Positions 11,734 to 22,400 of a stretch of DNA of 64,000 bases are shown here, one piece after another. This DNA comes from Spatholobus suberectus (taxonomy: Eukaryota > Streptophyta > Magnoliopsida > Fabales > Fabaceae): positions 43,488,370-43,552,369 of the forward strand of contig CM014729.1 in the NCBI GenBank assembly GCA_004329165.1, read 5' to 3'. Each line of letters starts with the position of its first letter. Position 1 is the first letter of the stretch. Made by a program: the position numbers and the translations under genes. Below the pieces are notes generated by a model, which saw only the letters and a program-made list of their open reading frames with translations, was not told the origin of the DNA and did not search any database.

Positions 11734-11916
11734 GAGAAAATAGGTTATGCATTGACAGTGTAAAACAATTTTATACTGTTATTCAATAACAACCCGCCAT
11801 ATTTGGTAAGTTGGTTGACTTTGATAATAATCATCCTAAAAATCATACTAAAATTGATTTTTGATTGATTGATAGTGTAAAATTTTTTGTACTAATAATA
11901 CATAACAATTAAACTC
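11734..11916. mobile_element. MULE-type MITE, 183 bp, family A copy 1
   Basis: Ends GAGAAAATAGGTTATGCATT (left) and, reverse complemented, GAGTTTAATTGTTATGTATT (right). Flanking 9-mers ATGAATTAA (11725-11733) and ATGAACTAA (11917-11925) match at 8 of 9. The core contains GTGTAAAACAATTTTATACT and TTGACTTTGATAATAATC, shared with the copies at 21901 and 33935. Confidence 0.8.
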
Positions 11917-12099
11917 ATGAACTAAACCCTGCAGCTTCATCATACACTATGGCCCCTGGCATAATTAAATAAATTGACGTAAACTAATTGTAATGAATTG
12001 ATTGATGTGAGTACACAGAACTACGCAATTGCATAAAGTTTGGAGAAAATTCTAATATATTGGAACACTTTTAGTTAATTTTAAGAAGATTCAACCTAA
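11917..12099. repeat. Third copy of the diverged tandem unit
   Basis: CCCTGCAGCTTCATCATACA, then GACGTAAACTAATTGTAATG and AAATTCTAATATATTGGAAC align in order with the other two units of the array. Confidence 0.55.
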
Positions 12100-13080
12100 G
12101 GTTTTAATCACAACAAATAAATAAATAATGAATATGTGGTATTTTATGATGAACTTTATATAATACAATGAAGCACAATTATGACATATTCATAACACAC
12201 AAAGTAATTATTTATAATTTAGAAGTGCATATACTTGAAAGGCCTAAATCCATGCCTTCTACCTCAATTACATTAGCAAATAATGAAACAAGGAAGAGTT
12301 CCTCTCTACCTGATAGCTAGGGTTTCTCCAATATTGTGTGTCAAAAAATTGTTTAATGAGACAACATTTTATAAACTCCAAATGAGAGCAAGGACTCAAC
12401 ATTTGGACACCAAATGAGAGTCCAACCCATAATAGATTCATTCACGTCATAAATGCAAATAGCAAATATTCATCAATATAATTTAAAATAACATCACATT
12501 AATTTCCATGAACAATATTATTTAATAATCCAAATTAATCCAATAATTAAATAATGGTAATCCACAAAAAATCTAACAATCTCACACTTAGTTAATATTA
12601 GTTTTATTATTAGAGATAAAAAGAATTATTATAACGAAATGCCAATCATAATCAAAGTACATATCAATAGTATAAGAAATATAAACTTTAACATAAGAGA
12701 AGATAGTATTCGATAGGGATATATATCATAAATTTATATTTCTTACACAAGATAGATAAAAGAATACACAACTAAATAAGACAAATGCAATTCCAACAAA
12801 TTGTCAAAGCATCTTAATGATGCCATAAGAAACATAATTACAAAACTGGTCTCATCGTACTTACGATTTTAAACTTACGCTAATGCAAAAAATCAAATGA
12901 CTTAACTCATATGAGCTAGAACTACTAGAAAGCTCAAGTTAAGTCTTTGGTCAGTTAATCCACCAAATACTTTATATTAAAGTACTTAATTCAAGTTTCA
13001 AACTATAGAATTTTCTCTCTAACAACCAGATATTTTATATCAAAGTGCTTTGAACAAGAAAAACTTCTATTACCATGAGA
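12100..13080 (-). mobile_element. Ty1/copia remnant: RNase H tail, PPT and part of LTR
   Basis: Read on the minus strand from 13080: a SKHFDIKYLVVRE-like stretch and a diverged L-T-K motif near 12930, the conserved C-terminus of copia RNase H, with in-frame stops. About 350 bases further, a purine-rich tract (minus strand AAGTGTGAGAT, 12579-12589) is followed at once by TGTTAGATTTTTTG, the usual PPT to LTR-start junction of copia elements, so the LTR runs from 12578 toward lower coordinates. Its far end was not located; 12100 is approximate. No catalytic domain upstream of RNase H is recognisable. Confidence 0.55.
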
Positions 13081-13645
13081 GAAATGCACAAGAATAATAT
13101 TGTCAAAATATATCACAAGTGACTAAACATAATTCACATAAGTCAAGTAATTACAATAGTTCTCATTAATAAGAATAATCACAATTGGACTAAACTAACT
13201 TATTCTTTACAATAATCTGAAAATGTACTTTTTTCATCATTTTTACTTTCTTTAACTTTTTCCATCGTCTTTCTTTCTTATTTCTACTTATCTAAACAAA
13301 GTGTTAATGTTAAAACCATGTTGAAAAATGCCATCTTTCTAGCTTTCCACTACTATACATGTACAGTTATTTGTATTTCAACTTTAATGGTTGGTTAGTA
13401 ATCGTTTAATTTTCATTCTGTTTCTGTTTGTGGAAAGTTGAGTTGTTGATCAATGCATGATCACCCAATACTATCACCTAAAAGAAAATGGAAATAAACA
13501 TGAAAGAATAAGCGAAAGAATATATGGTGCAGAAGAAAGCGAGCTTTAACCTACTTTTGCTAATGGGACACTAGACAAAGGTTTTCATTTTCCATGTGCA
13601 AAGGCCATAAGAAGAATCTAACGTGTTTGTCCATGGTTTGTTTTA

Positions 13646-14093
13646 GGCTAAATTGCATTTTTGGTCTTCCTATTTTCTCCAATTCATAATTCTGCTTTTT
13701 TATTTTTTTTTTAGAGATATTTAGTTTTCCTATTTTAAAAATTTGCAATTTTGGTCTTCTTGTCAAATCTCTTACATTGACCATTAGTGGTTTAATGTTG
13801 ACTCTGGTGTATTAGTACTTAAATGACGTGTTAGATAGAGTCATAATCAATGTTAGAGTCAACGTTGACGTGCTAAAGTCAATGTTAAACCACAAATGGT
13901 CAATGCAAGAAATTTGACGGCGGGACCAAAATTATGGATTTTTAAAAATAGAGAAACTAAATGTCTCTAAAAAAAAATAGGAAGACCAAAATTGTAGTTT
14001 TTAAAAATAGGAAAACTAAATGTCTCTAAAAAAAATAAAGGGATCAAAATTACAAATTAAAAAAAATAAAGAAACAAAAAATATAATTTAACC
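13646..14093. mobile_element. MULE-type MITE, 448 bp
   Basis: Terminal inverted repeats GGCTAAATTGCATTTTTGGT and, from the right, GGTTAAATTATATTTTTTGT. Flanking 9-mers TTTGTTTTA (13637-13645) and TTCGTTTTA (14094-14102) match at 8 of 9. The centre holds a second inverted repeat (CATTGACCATTAGTGGTTTA against TAAACCACAAATGGTCAATG). Confidence 0.78.
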
Positions 14094-14102
14094 TTCGTTT
14101 TA

Positions 14103-15771
14103 ACAGCCAATAAGTTTGCTTTTCATCACCCGTGTGTTCCTGTTATATCATATCAAAGTAAGAGTAGTTTCATAATATGTTCTAAATCTATTATATATAT
14201 ATAAAATTTCTAAAAGGTGACTATTACGCAGCTATATTAACATTTTAGTTTGCATTATTTTTGTTCTAACGGTGTTTTTGCTTAGTTGTTACTTTCGTAC
14301 TTTAATTAAATAGTTTTCGTTTATTGACTTGAGCAGTTGAGCATTAAGGTTTTTGCAAGTAATCCTCGTACTATCACAAGCACAAGAAGACTATCACTAG
14401 CATGGAAAGACCTTTGTAGCAGTCCCCCCACATCACCTTGCTTAGGGACACTGATCAGACCTTCTTAGGCCATTAAAGAACACTTTCGTTACAATATTGA
14501 TGCACAATATTTTATCTCTTATTATTATCAAAATTTTATTATATTCTAAAAAAAAGAATAAAATTATTATTTAATTTCCTTCTATTGAAAAAATTTCCTT
14601 AGGAGAAACATATCTCTTTCATTATATTTGAAATAAAAATCACATTTTAAAAAATTAATTAATTCCTCTACAATTTTTGATGAACTATAATTTCCTTTCT
14701 ATTACAAAAATTCTTCCAAAATTAAAACCCTTTATTCGTAATTTCTTATCTCATTTATTATTTATTTATATAAAATCTGGAACATGGGATGAGAAATTGC
14801 CATGTCAACTCTCATCTTATTTTTAAATCACATCAATAAATTAAATCTAAACATGTTAACTTCTTTTTCACTGTCTTTCTAAATTCTCTCGGCAAGTTTA
14901 TTTTATCATGCTTTATGTTACACTTTTACTCTATCTCTTGCTCTAACTTTCACTAAATTATTCGGTAATTATTTAGTTATTCTTTATGTTTTGCAATTAA
15001 GTACAGAGTTGGTATTAAAAACTAATAAATTCATGGGATTTAGAAAGAATTGTATATTAAATTTACATAATTCAATAATTTGTGATAAGTTGAAAAATAT
15101 TGATAATTAGTAATTTTTCCAAACACTTACAAGTAATTCATCAAAAATGAAGAAAAAATTGCCAATAAATTTAGAGTTTGTTGCTGTAAACCAATTAGAA
15201 TTTATTCTATATGATTTTAAAGTAATTATTATAAAAATTAATAATTTTACTAATTATCATATATGACAATTTATGATTAAATGAGAGTGTAAAAAATTTT
15301 GTTATTGTTAATACATTATAATTAAATTCGTAAACTTCTACCCCAAGGTTTCATAAGTGGCACAGTACTATAAATCCCCAATCACTGAGAAACTATTAAG
15401 ATTTAAAATACTGCCGAATTCACTATTCTCAATTTTAAGAAATAATATAGCAATAAAATAAAGTTGAAATAGTAATGGGATTTTATAAAAGAGAAGTTTT
15501 ATTTATATTTTTTTAAAGTGTGTAAAATACTTCAGTGCAAATATTTAATAACATTTAACAATTTTATCACGTCATTCTATTTATTAATATAATTAATAAT
15601 AAGATAAATTTCTATTGGATGTTTATATAAAAATGTTTTATATTAACAATATATATATAAATGAAACTCTTATTTTTAGATTATTTCTTCACAAATAAAA
15701 AAAGAGAGAAAAAGAAAATATAAATAATGTAATGAAAAGATGAAAATATTATATAAATTACTTTCATTGTA
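14103..15771. other. AT-rich spacer
   Basis: No gene, RNA or bounded repeat recognised. A weak relative of the family A MITE core (AAAGTAATTATTATAAAAAT and neighbours) is visible near 15220-15320. Confidence 0.45.
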
Positions 15772-15780
15772 TAAATATAA

Positions 15781-16314
15781 GATTTAATTGCACATTTTGT
15801 CACCCATCATTTACGATTTCATGAACTTTGTCACAACTATTTTAATTGCATATTTTGTCACACAACTTTCAAAATTTCACATATTTTGTCACTCAATTAT
15901 TTTATTTGCATATTTTGTTATCCAACTTTAAAATTTCGCGTATTATGCCACCTGTCGTTTGATGTTGTTAGTTGACTGATGACGTGACATTTTGACTGCT
16001 GACGTGGCAGGTTGATCATTGACATGACAAGTTGACCATTGATGTGGACTAATGACGTGGCTGGTTGGTGATGATATGACAACTTGCCATGTCAACAGTC
16101 AAAATGTCACGTTATCGATCAACTAATGATGTCTGAAGAAAGTAGTAAATGTGCAAAATTTTGAAAGTTAGGTAACAAAATTTGCAAATAAAATAATTAA
16201 GTAAAAAAATACGCAGAATTTTGAAAGTTAAGTGACAAAATATGCAATTAATATAATTGAATAACAAAATTTGTAAAATCATTAAAAATGGATAGCAAAA
16301 TGTGTGATTAAGTC
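15781..16314. mobile_element. MULE-type MITE, 534 bp
   Basis: Left end GATTTAATTGCACATTTTGT; right end reverse complement GACTTAATCACACATTTTGC. Flanking 9-mers TAAATATAA (15772-15780) and CAAATATAA (16315-16323) match at 8 of 9. The interior alternates GACGTGGC-like units around the centre, and each arm repeats an AACTTTCAAAATTTCAC-type unit two or three times. Confidence 0.78.
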
Positions 16315-16323
16315 CAAATATAA

Positions 16324-17136
16324 ATATATGTTAGAAACTACCACAGCCATTGCTTTTATAAAGCACACTCAGTAACATCGATCTCATCGAAGAGAAAGAA
16401 AATTTATGACATGATGAATAGGTCAAATACCCCACATGAACAAACACGCTTGTACTACAATCAAATTTATACAATCAACGTTTTATCAAAAATTAAAGAT
16501 AAAATAAAATTATACAATCAACGGATATCACAACACAACTACCTTTCAAATTAGGAATCATAAGTCTTACTATCAAGGGATCCAATATTCTGAAGATATA
16601 TTATCCAATATCTTGTATGAAGACACCAACTTCTTTTCCTCTTGTTCAATGCTACTTCTAAATAAATAAAAATTACTTCATACAGTACTGAAATAATATA
16701 ACTCCTTACAAATTAGACCGACTTCACTTCTCCAACCACAAAACCAAAAGGATTAGTTGGATTTGATAGTTATTGAGCTTTGAATCCAAACATACTTAAA
16801 ATGAATAACTTTATTTGATCAACCACATGTACATTCATTGTATTATAGCTCTTCACTCGTATATACCGACAGAAATTTCTTTTTCCTCTCGTGGATGCTT
16901 GTGAATCATAGAGTACTCCTATTGTACTTTTTTTCCCCCCCATTATGTGGTGCTATGAAACTAGACATGATAATATTGTGCACCAGTCCTTATCAATGTA
17001 AATAATTGGCTGTTAAACGATATTCTCTCGTACATTGCATGAATACGAATATAGATTCACAGTATGACTTTTTAAAATGTATAAAGGGTTAATTAAGTTT
17101 TAATTAATTTTTAAAAAAATCACAATTTTTTACTTG

Positions 17137-17174
<38 letters not shown>

Positions 17175-18177
17175 TTTTAAATGAATCCTCCATAACTTAT
17201 TTTTTTTATCAGATAAAATAACCTTTCTACAATTTTTGTTTCCCATTTAATTTTTCTATATATCATGGATTTTTTTGTTTTTTAATCTTTTCAAATATCA
17301 CACATTTCTTATTTAGTCTTCTTTCAGAGGAATCAAATGAAAAACTTGTGATATTTAGTAGAATTAAATAGAAAAACAAAAAAATAAAAAGGATTATTTT
17401 ATATTTTATAGGAAATTATTTTTAATAAATAAAAGTAAAAGACTAAATGAAAAAAAAAATACTAAATTTTTTAGAAACCAAAAACTCAGTCAAGCTAAAT
17501 TTAAAATAAAATATATTATGATAATTTTTTTAAAATAATTTAATTCTTGTAATAAAATATGGAAAAATAGAAAATATATAATTTACACACAAACGTAAAT
17601 ATCAATTTAATGAAGAATTGCAAGAGAAGGGGAATCTTGCCTCAGAGAGTCATAAATAAAGGAATCATATATACTAGAAAAGGAAAGTTACACTCTGTGC
17701 ACGTAGATGCTGCTGCCTGTCACCATGACATTTTCAACCTTAACTATGATGAGGAACAAAACCTGCCATTATCACCACTTGCCACTGTAGTCTCAGCTAG
17801 TAAATAAATTATACAAAAAAGTGTTTATATTAATTAAAAATTAAATTTAACCAAAAAAATATAAACTATTTCTATATTATTTTTTCTTAACATAAAATTA
17901 TTTATTTATTTATATTAAAAAATTATTTAATTTAAAAACAAAAAAAAAATGACGTTGACGTGACGATGAAACTCATTAGTTAATTGTTGTGTCAACTGAA
18001 GTATAACCCTTGCATCTCTGCCATTTTTCGTCTGTAATAAGCGAAAATAAATTATGATGGGATCCATATAATTATTCCTCTCCCCATTAGAGTGCTAACA
18101 AAACCACCAAAAATTCCAATTTTCCCTCTATTTCTCTCGTTTTGTTTTATTTCTTCCCCAAATCAAAAACTCATTAT
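16324..18177. other. Spacer with a TA microsatellite
   Basis: Mostly AT-rich and without recognisable genes. A (TA)n run lies at 17142-17169. A 65-codon open frame at 17610-17807 has no family resemblance and no neighbouring gene signals, so I do not call it. Confidence 0.45.
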
Positions 18178-18262
18178 TATTGGCCTATTGGTGAAGAGTT
18201 TAAATAGTTTACACAAAATTTTAAGTTTAAACTCTACTACCATCATTATACACAAGAAAAAA
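18178..18262 (+). repeat. tRNA-derived SINE-like fragment
   Basis: A Pol III A-box-like TTGGCCTATTGGTGAAGAG near 18180 and a B-box-like AAGTTTAAACTC about 40 bases later, in the spacing seen in plant SINE heads, followed by CATCATTATACACAAG. There is no clear tail or duplication. Confidence 0.4.
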
Positions 18263-18264
18263 TT

Positions 18265-18457
18265 AGGACAAAACTTAGATACAGTTCTATATGTATTGTT
18301 GGTGCTGTTCTCCAATCTGAGTTAGAGTTTTACTTTAGTAATCTGTATTGACATTTAATGGAATATTTTATTATGTAGATTATCGAGATGAAACTTTAAT
18401 TCTAGTTGAAAAACAGCACCAACAACATATATGAAACTGTATCTAAATTTTGTCCAA
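18265..18457. mobile_element. Inverted-repeat MITE, 193 bp
   Basis: The left arm GGACAAAACTTAGATACAGT...TTGTTGGTGCTGTT pairs with a right arm that, reverse complemented, reads GGACAAAATTTAGATACAGT...TTGTTGGTGCTGTT, over about 85 bases each. I recognise this as a repeat common in soybean DNA. A target duplication was not resolved. Confidence 0.75.
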
Positions 18458-18636
18458 AAACTTATGCAAAATCAATGCACACTATTTATTTATTTTTCCA
18501 TGTCACATTGGAGTCACACTCACCCAACCAAACCGAGGCAGCTTGCTACATATCCTTAAAAAAAGTCGTCACATACCAAATATATGTTTTAGAAGTTAAC
18601 ATGCCCATGCTTTAGAGATACTCTCTTGTCAGAATA

Positions 18637-18668
18637 AACAACAACAACAACAACAATAATAATAATAA
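18637..18668. repeat. Compound microsatellite (AAC)n(AAT)n
   Basis: Pure trinucleotide run, about five AAC units followed by about four AAT units. Confidence 0.9.
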
Positions 18669-18724
18669 GATACTCTACTGTAATGTCTGGTATTGTATAA
18701 ATCATTGTATATATGAAACTAAGG

Positions 18725-18800
18725 ATATAGTCTTAAGTGGAGTAAAATGTAACCTTGGATTTGATTAGTCCCAAGTTTGAGTCCCTTCTTTTTTTCTTTT
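18725..18800 (+). repeat. Possible SINE-like fragment
   Basis: TAGTCTTAAGTGG (A-box-like) and CAAGTTTGAGTCC (B-box-like) about 40 bases apart, followed by a T-rich run. Weak evidence. Confidence 0.3.
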
Positions 18801-21800
18801 TTGATTAACCCTTCTTTTATCTTTTGAAACGAATTAAATGTAAGTCTTATAAAAGTACCATTTGAATTGGGTAACTCTTTATCTTAGATGGGGGTACAAT
18901 TCTTTTACCTTAAAATTTCTCTCCCTGTTACAATAAAAAAATGATACATATGCATTTTAATTCATAACAATTGTTGTACAATGTGCAATTAACTATCAAT
19001 GGTGATCGATGATGAAAGTTGTGTTTTGTGAAAAACTATTTATACATGTAAGTAATTTAACGTCTTTGTTTTATTCCTTGTGGCATCTCTTCCTTGTCTT
19101 AACAGAACATTGACATTGGCGTCCTATCAATATATCCTCATGCTCTTGTACAGTGTCTAGACTAAGCTAAGGATATGCTAAGTAATAACATAGCTAATAC
19201 ACACACACACAAACAGGAAGAAATGCAATACACACACACAAAAAAGGTCTAATTCATTATAATAGAAACCTTTTTTACGTTTTAAACTCATTTACTAGCC
19301 TTTTTCAAAACCAAATTTAACGTCCAAAAATAAACAGATATACATTATACATTAATTCAGGTGAATTAGAAGACTCTTGTTGATCTATATTCATTAATAA
19401 TTATATATATTTTTTGAAAATTTAAAATCAGTGAACTCCCAAATTAATAGAGCATTTTTGGTGAAATATTAATCAGAGCATTATTTGATATGATTATATA
19501 TTAATTCTTGGCATTTTGAGGTATTTCATTCGCTTAAGCATTCTTTTTTTTTATCATTATGGTAAGAATATTTTCAAGTTAAATTTTGCCTTAACTGAGG
19601 GTTTCTTCTGAGCAATTTTATTAGGGCACTCTAGTGCTCTAAGATTCGAGCTGAGCATGCTCAATTTATTGGGAAAAGCGAAACAATTCTGAAGACGCAA
19701 CAAATAGGATAATTACAAAATATAGAGAAACACCTTCTTCCAAATCTGAAAACAATCAGGAAGGGAACAAGCACGCTTTGCGGAAGAATTAGTGTTGCTC
19801 GAATTGACAGTTGCACACAATATTGCTTATTTTGTGTTATATCACCTTTAACATTATTATACTTGCACGGGATCACCTTAATTTGTAATCAATCTAATGT
19901 AAGTATTGAAAAAGTGGTGTAAAGTGACCTAAAAAATTGACGTGCAAAATACCCATATATTATTATTATTAACATATGAATATGTATAGGCTGGAAAAAC
20001 ATCACCTGATAGCTTCTTATGAATGGCATGCACTTCAGGACGGATTGACAAAAGCATTCTATCAGTGAACAGCAATATCTAATGGACCCAGTCTCTGAGG
20101 ACTAATTGTATTGATCCATGATTATCTAAAATCATCAGTTTTTAATTGGACTTGTTCCCCTTTACCTACCACACTAAACAGTAGAGTTCCTCGGTTGATG
20201 TCTGAATTATGTTTTTGGACCACCACATAATAGGGGAGGCAAACCATGTTTTGTGGTCCAATAAATTGGGTTATTCATTTCATACTAAGAAACAAAGTGT
20301 TCTATATTGCTAAGTACACATTTTATCAATACTTAACAATGAAGACTGGAGATCCTAGTTTTTTTATTCATAGCGGCACAAGTTTATGTTCCTCTGCTGA
20401 TTATTAATTTCTATGCGTTTAAATTAACAGCCAAACAAATTAAAATAAAAAAGACAAGTCACCTAATATAAATGAAGATCCTAAGAATCATCAGGCCTCT
20501 CTGTTGTTCTATGATAGTCTCACCTGAAATGTATTGATTATGATCTCTAAATGGAAATTTAAAGTATGGGTAAGGCACAAAGCCTCTGATCACAAATCAA
20601 TTTAAGGCATGCACTGTCCCCTTGTGAGGTATCAATCATCCTTTCCCTCACCTGCCCCGTTGGCAACTTTATCTTCAGCCATACACATAATTCCATGGTT
20701 CTGACACTTTCATCTAATTCCCTCAATCAAAAGCAACTATTAGAGAGTGACAATATCTCAAGATACATACATACAGTACATTCCATAAATGAATTTTATC
20801 CTCTTATTCTTTTCCTCAAGCTTAAAATCATACACGTACTACGCCGGTATATATCATGGTTCTACAAATTCACAGAGCATGAGGACAACCAAAAGGGTGG
20901 ACACTGGCATAGAACAAAACCACTTGCCCCCACCCAAAAAGAAAATTAAAAGCATAATGTAAAGGAGGGGAAATCAAACATAGCCAGCATGATGATGTCT
21001 GTGGGGACTTCCAATTCCAGCCTATGCGTCTTTCCAGGTAATCAAAGCAAGTCTAGCTATTGCATATATATTATTCCACTATGCATTTCCCATCACTTAT
21101 CACTAATCATTCATCGAAAGCAAAAATTGATCATTCAACAAACAAACCACAATAATGGCAAGACGAAAATATTAAGCAACCATGCTTTGCTAACTACTTA
21201 ATTTAACCCACTACGGACAAGTGTTTTTATCTGAATTTAAGCCCAAAGAACTTAATTAGGCCAAAAATTATTTATATATAATTATGAAGTGACAAGACTA
21301 ACAACTAAGATGTATGGATATTGGACTATATTGACTGTATATTTTTATATTTAGTGAAAATATTTATATGAATAATTTGGTTCAAAGTTTGTCCAGATAC
21401 TATATTGAACATTTGACTAATTTGGTTCGATTTTATAAGACTACTAATATTTTATCTTGTATGTTGTACAAGATAAATATTTATTTTTATATAATTAAAA
21501 TTTATAATAAATAAATATGATTAAATATAAAAATTATAATAAAAATATTTTTGAATATATAAATATATTTTAGATTTATAATATAATAAATAATTTAAAT
21601 TGTAATATAAAGTTATTTTTAATTATTAATAATTTTTTTTAAAATGATGAAAATCAATTTATAAATAGAAATAAAAAAAGTATATTGAAAGACATAAATA
21701 ATTAAGAAGATTAAATATAAATGTAAAAATAAAATGATAATTTTGAAAAAAAAAAATAGTTAACTGTAAGATAATGTGTAAAATACACTTTAAAAAAAAT

Positions 21801-21891
21801 TAAAAATATTTAATTAAAAAATAATAAAATTCTTGCTCAATTTATAATATAGAAACATATATATAGCCATTAAATTTTTGTTGCAATCACA
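18801..21891. other. Intergenic region, partly less AT-rich
   Basis: 19,970-21,180 is noticeably less AT-rich than its surroundings and could hold an untranslated transcript or distal regulatory DNA, but no coding frame above 85 codons and no family resemblance is present. I checked by eye for well-known plant microRNAs and found none; an 11-base match to the middle of miR167 near 20,981 lacks a pairing arm. 21,240-21,890 is AT-rich. Short CA runs occur at 19,200-19,240. Confidence 0.4.
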
Positions 21892-21900
21892 TTTTTAAAA

Positions 21901-22091
21901 GAGAAAATAGGCTACGTATTAACAGTGTAAAGTTTTACACTATCATCCAATCATAACCTACTATATATGATACGTTTGTTAACTTTGATGATAATCACTT
22001 CAAAAGTCACAACTTATTATATATGATAAATTTATTGACTTTAATTTTCAATTGGTTGAATATGTAAAACCAATACATAACAATTAAACTC
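21901..22091. mobile_element. MULE-type MITE, 191 bp, family A copy 2
   Basis: Perfect 9-bp flanking duplication TTTTTAAAA at 21892-21900 and 22092-22100. Ends GAGAAAATAGGCTACGTATT and, from the right, GAGTTTAATTGTTATGTATT match copy 1. It lies about 220 bases upstream of the TATA box of the J-domain gene, so it forms part of that promoter region. Confidence 0.88.
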
Positions 22092-22310
22092 TTTTTAAAA
22101 ATCGAACTTGAAATAAATAAGTTAAAACAATCTTGTAACATTAGATCCACATTATCCACGCAATCAATGGTAACTGTACATGACCTTATTGATTATTAGA
22201 AGATAACTAAAGCCGAAAGGAAAAAGAGTAAAAGTCAATCAGTGGCTTTTTTCACAAAACTGTTTTTCTTTTTAATTTTACATTATCTTTTGTTTTATAT
22301 TCTTCAACTC

Positions 22311-22320
22311 TATATATAAA
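22311..22320 (+). promoter_or_regulatory. TATA box of the J-domain gene
   Basis: TATATATAAA, 81 bases upstream of the chosen start codon. Transcription would be expected to begin roughly 30 bases downstream, after the in-frame ATG at 22335, which therefore should not be in the mRNA. Confidence 0.6.
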
Positions 22321-22400
22321 GCCCACCCCACACTTTGTTTCTTCTAGTGAATATTCCGGTCAGTGGAGAGAGGAACCTCGCCGGAGAACCTCCCCGGAAA

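Noticed and set aside
17610..17807. 65-codon open frame
   Set aside because: No homologous pattern, no promoter or splice context.
20970..21000. Possible miR167 precursor (GCCAGCATGAT)
   Set aside because: Only 11 bases match and no complementary arm is found within the expected distance.
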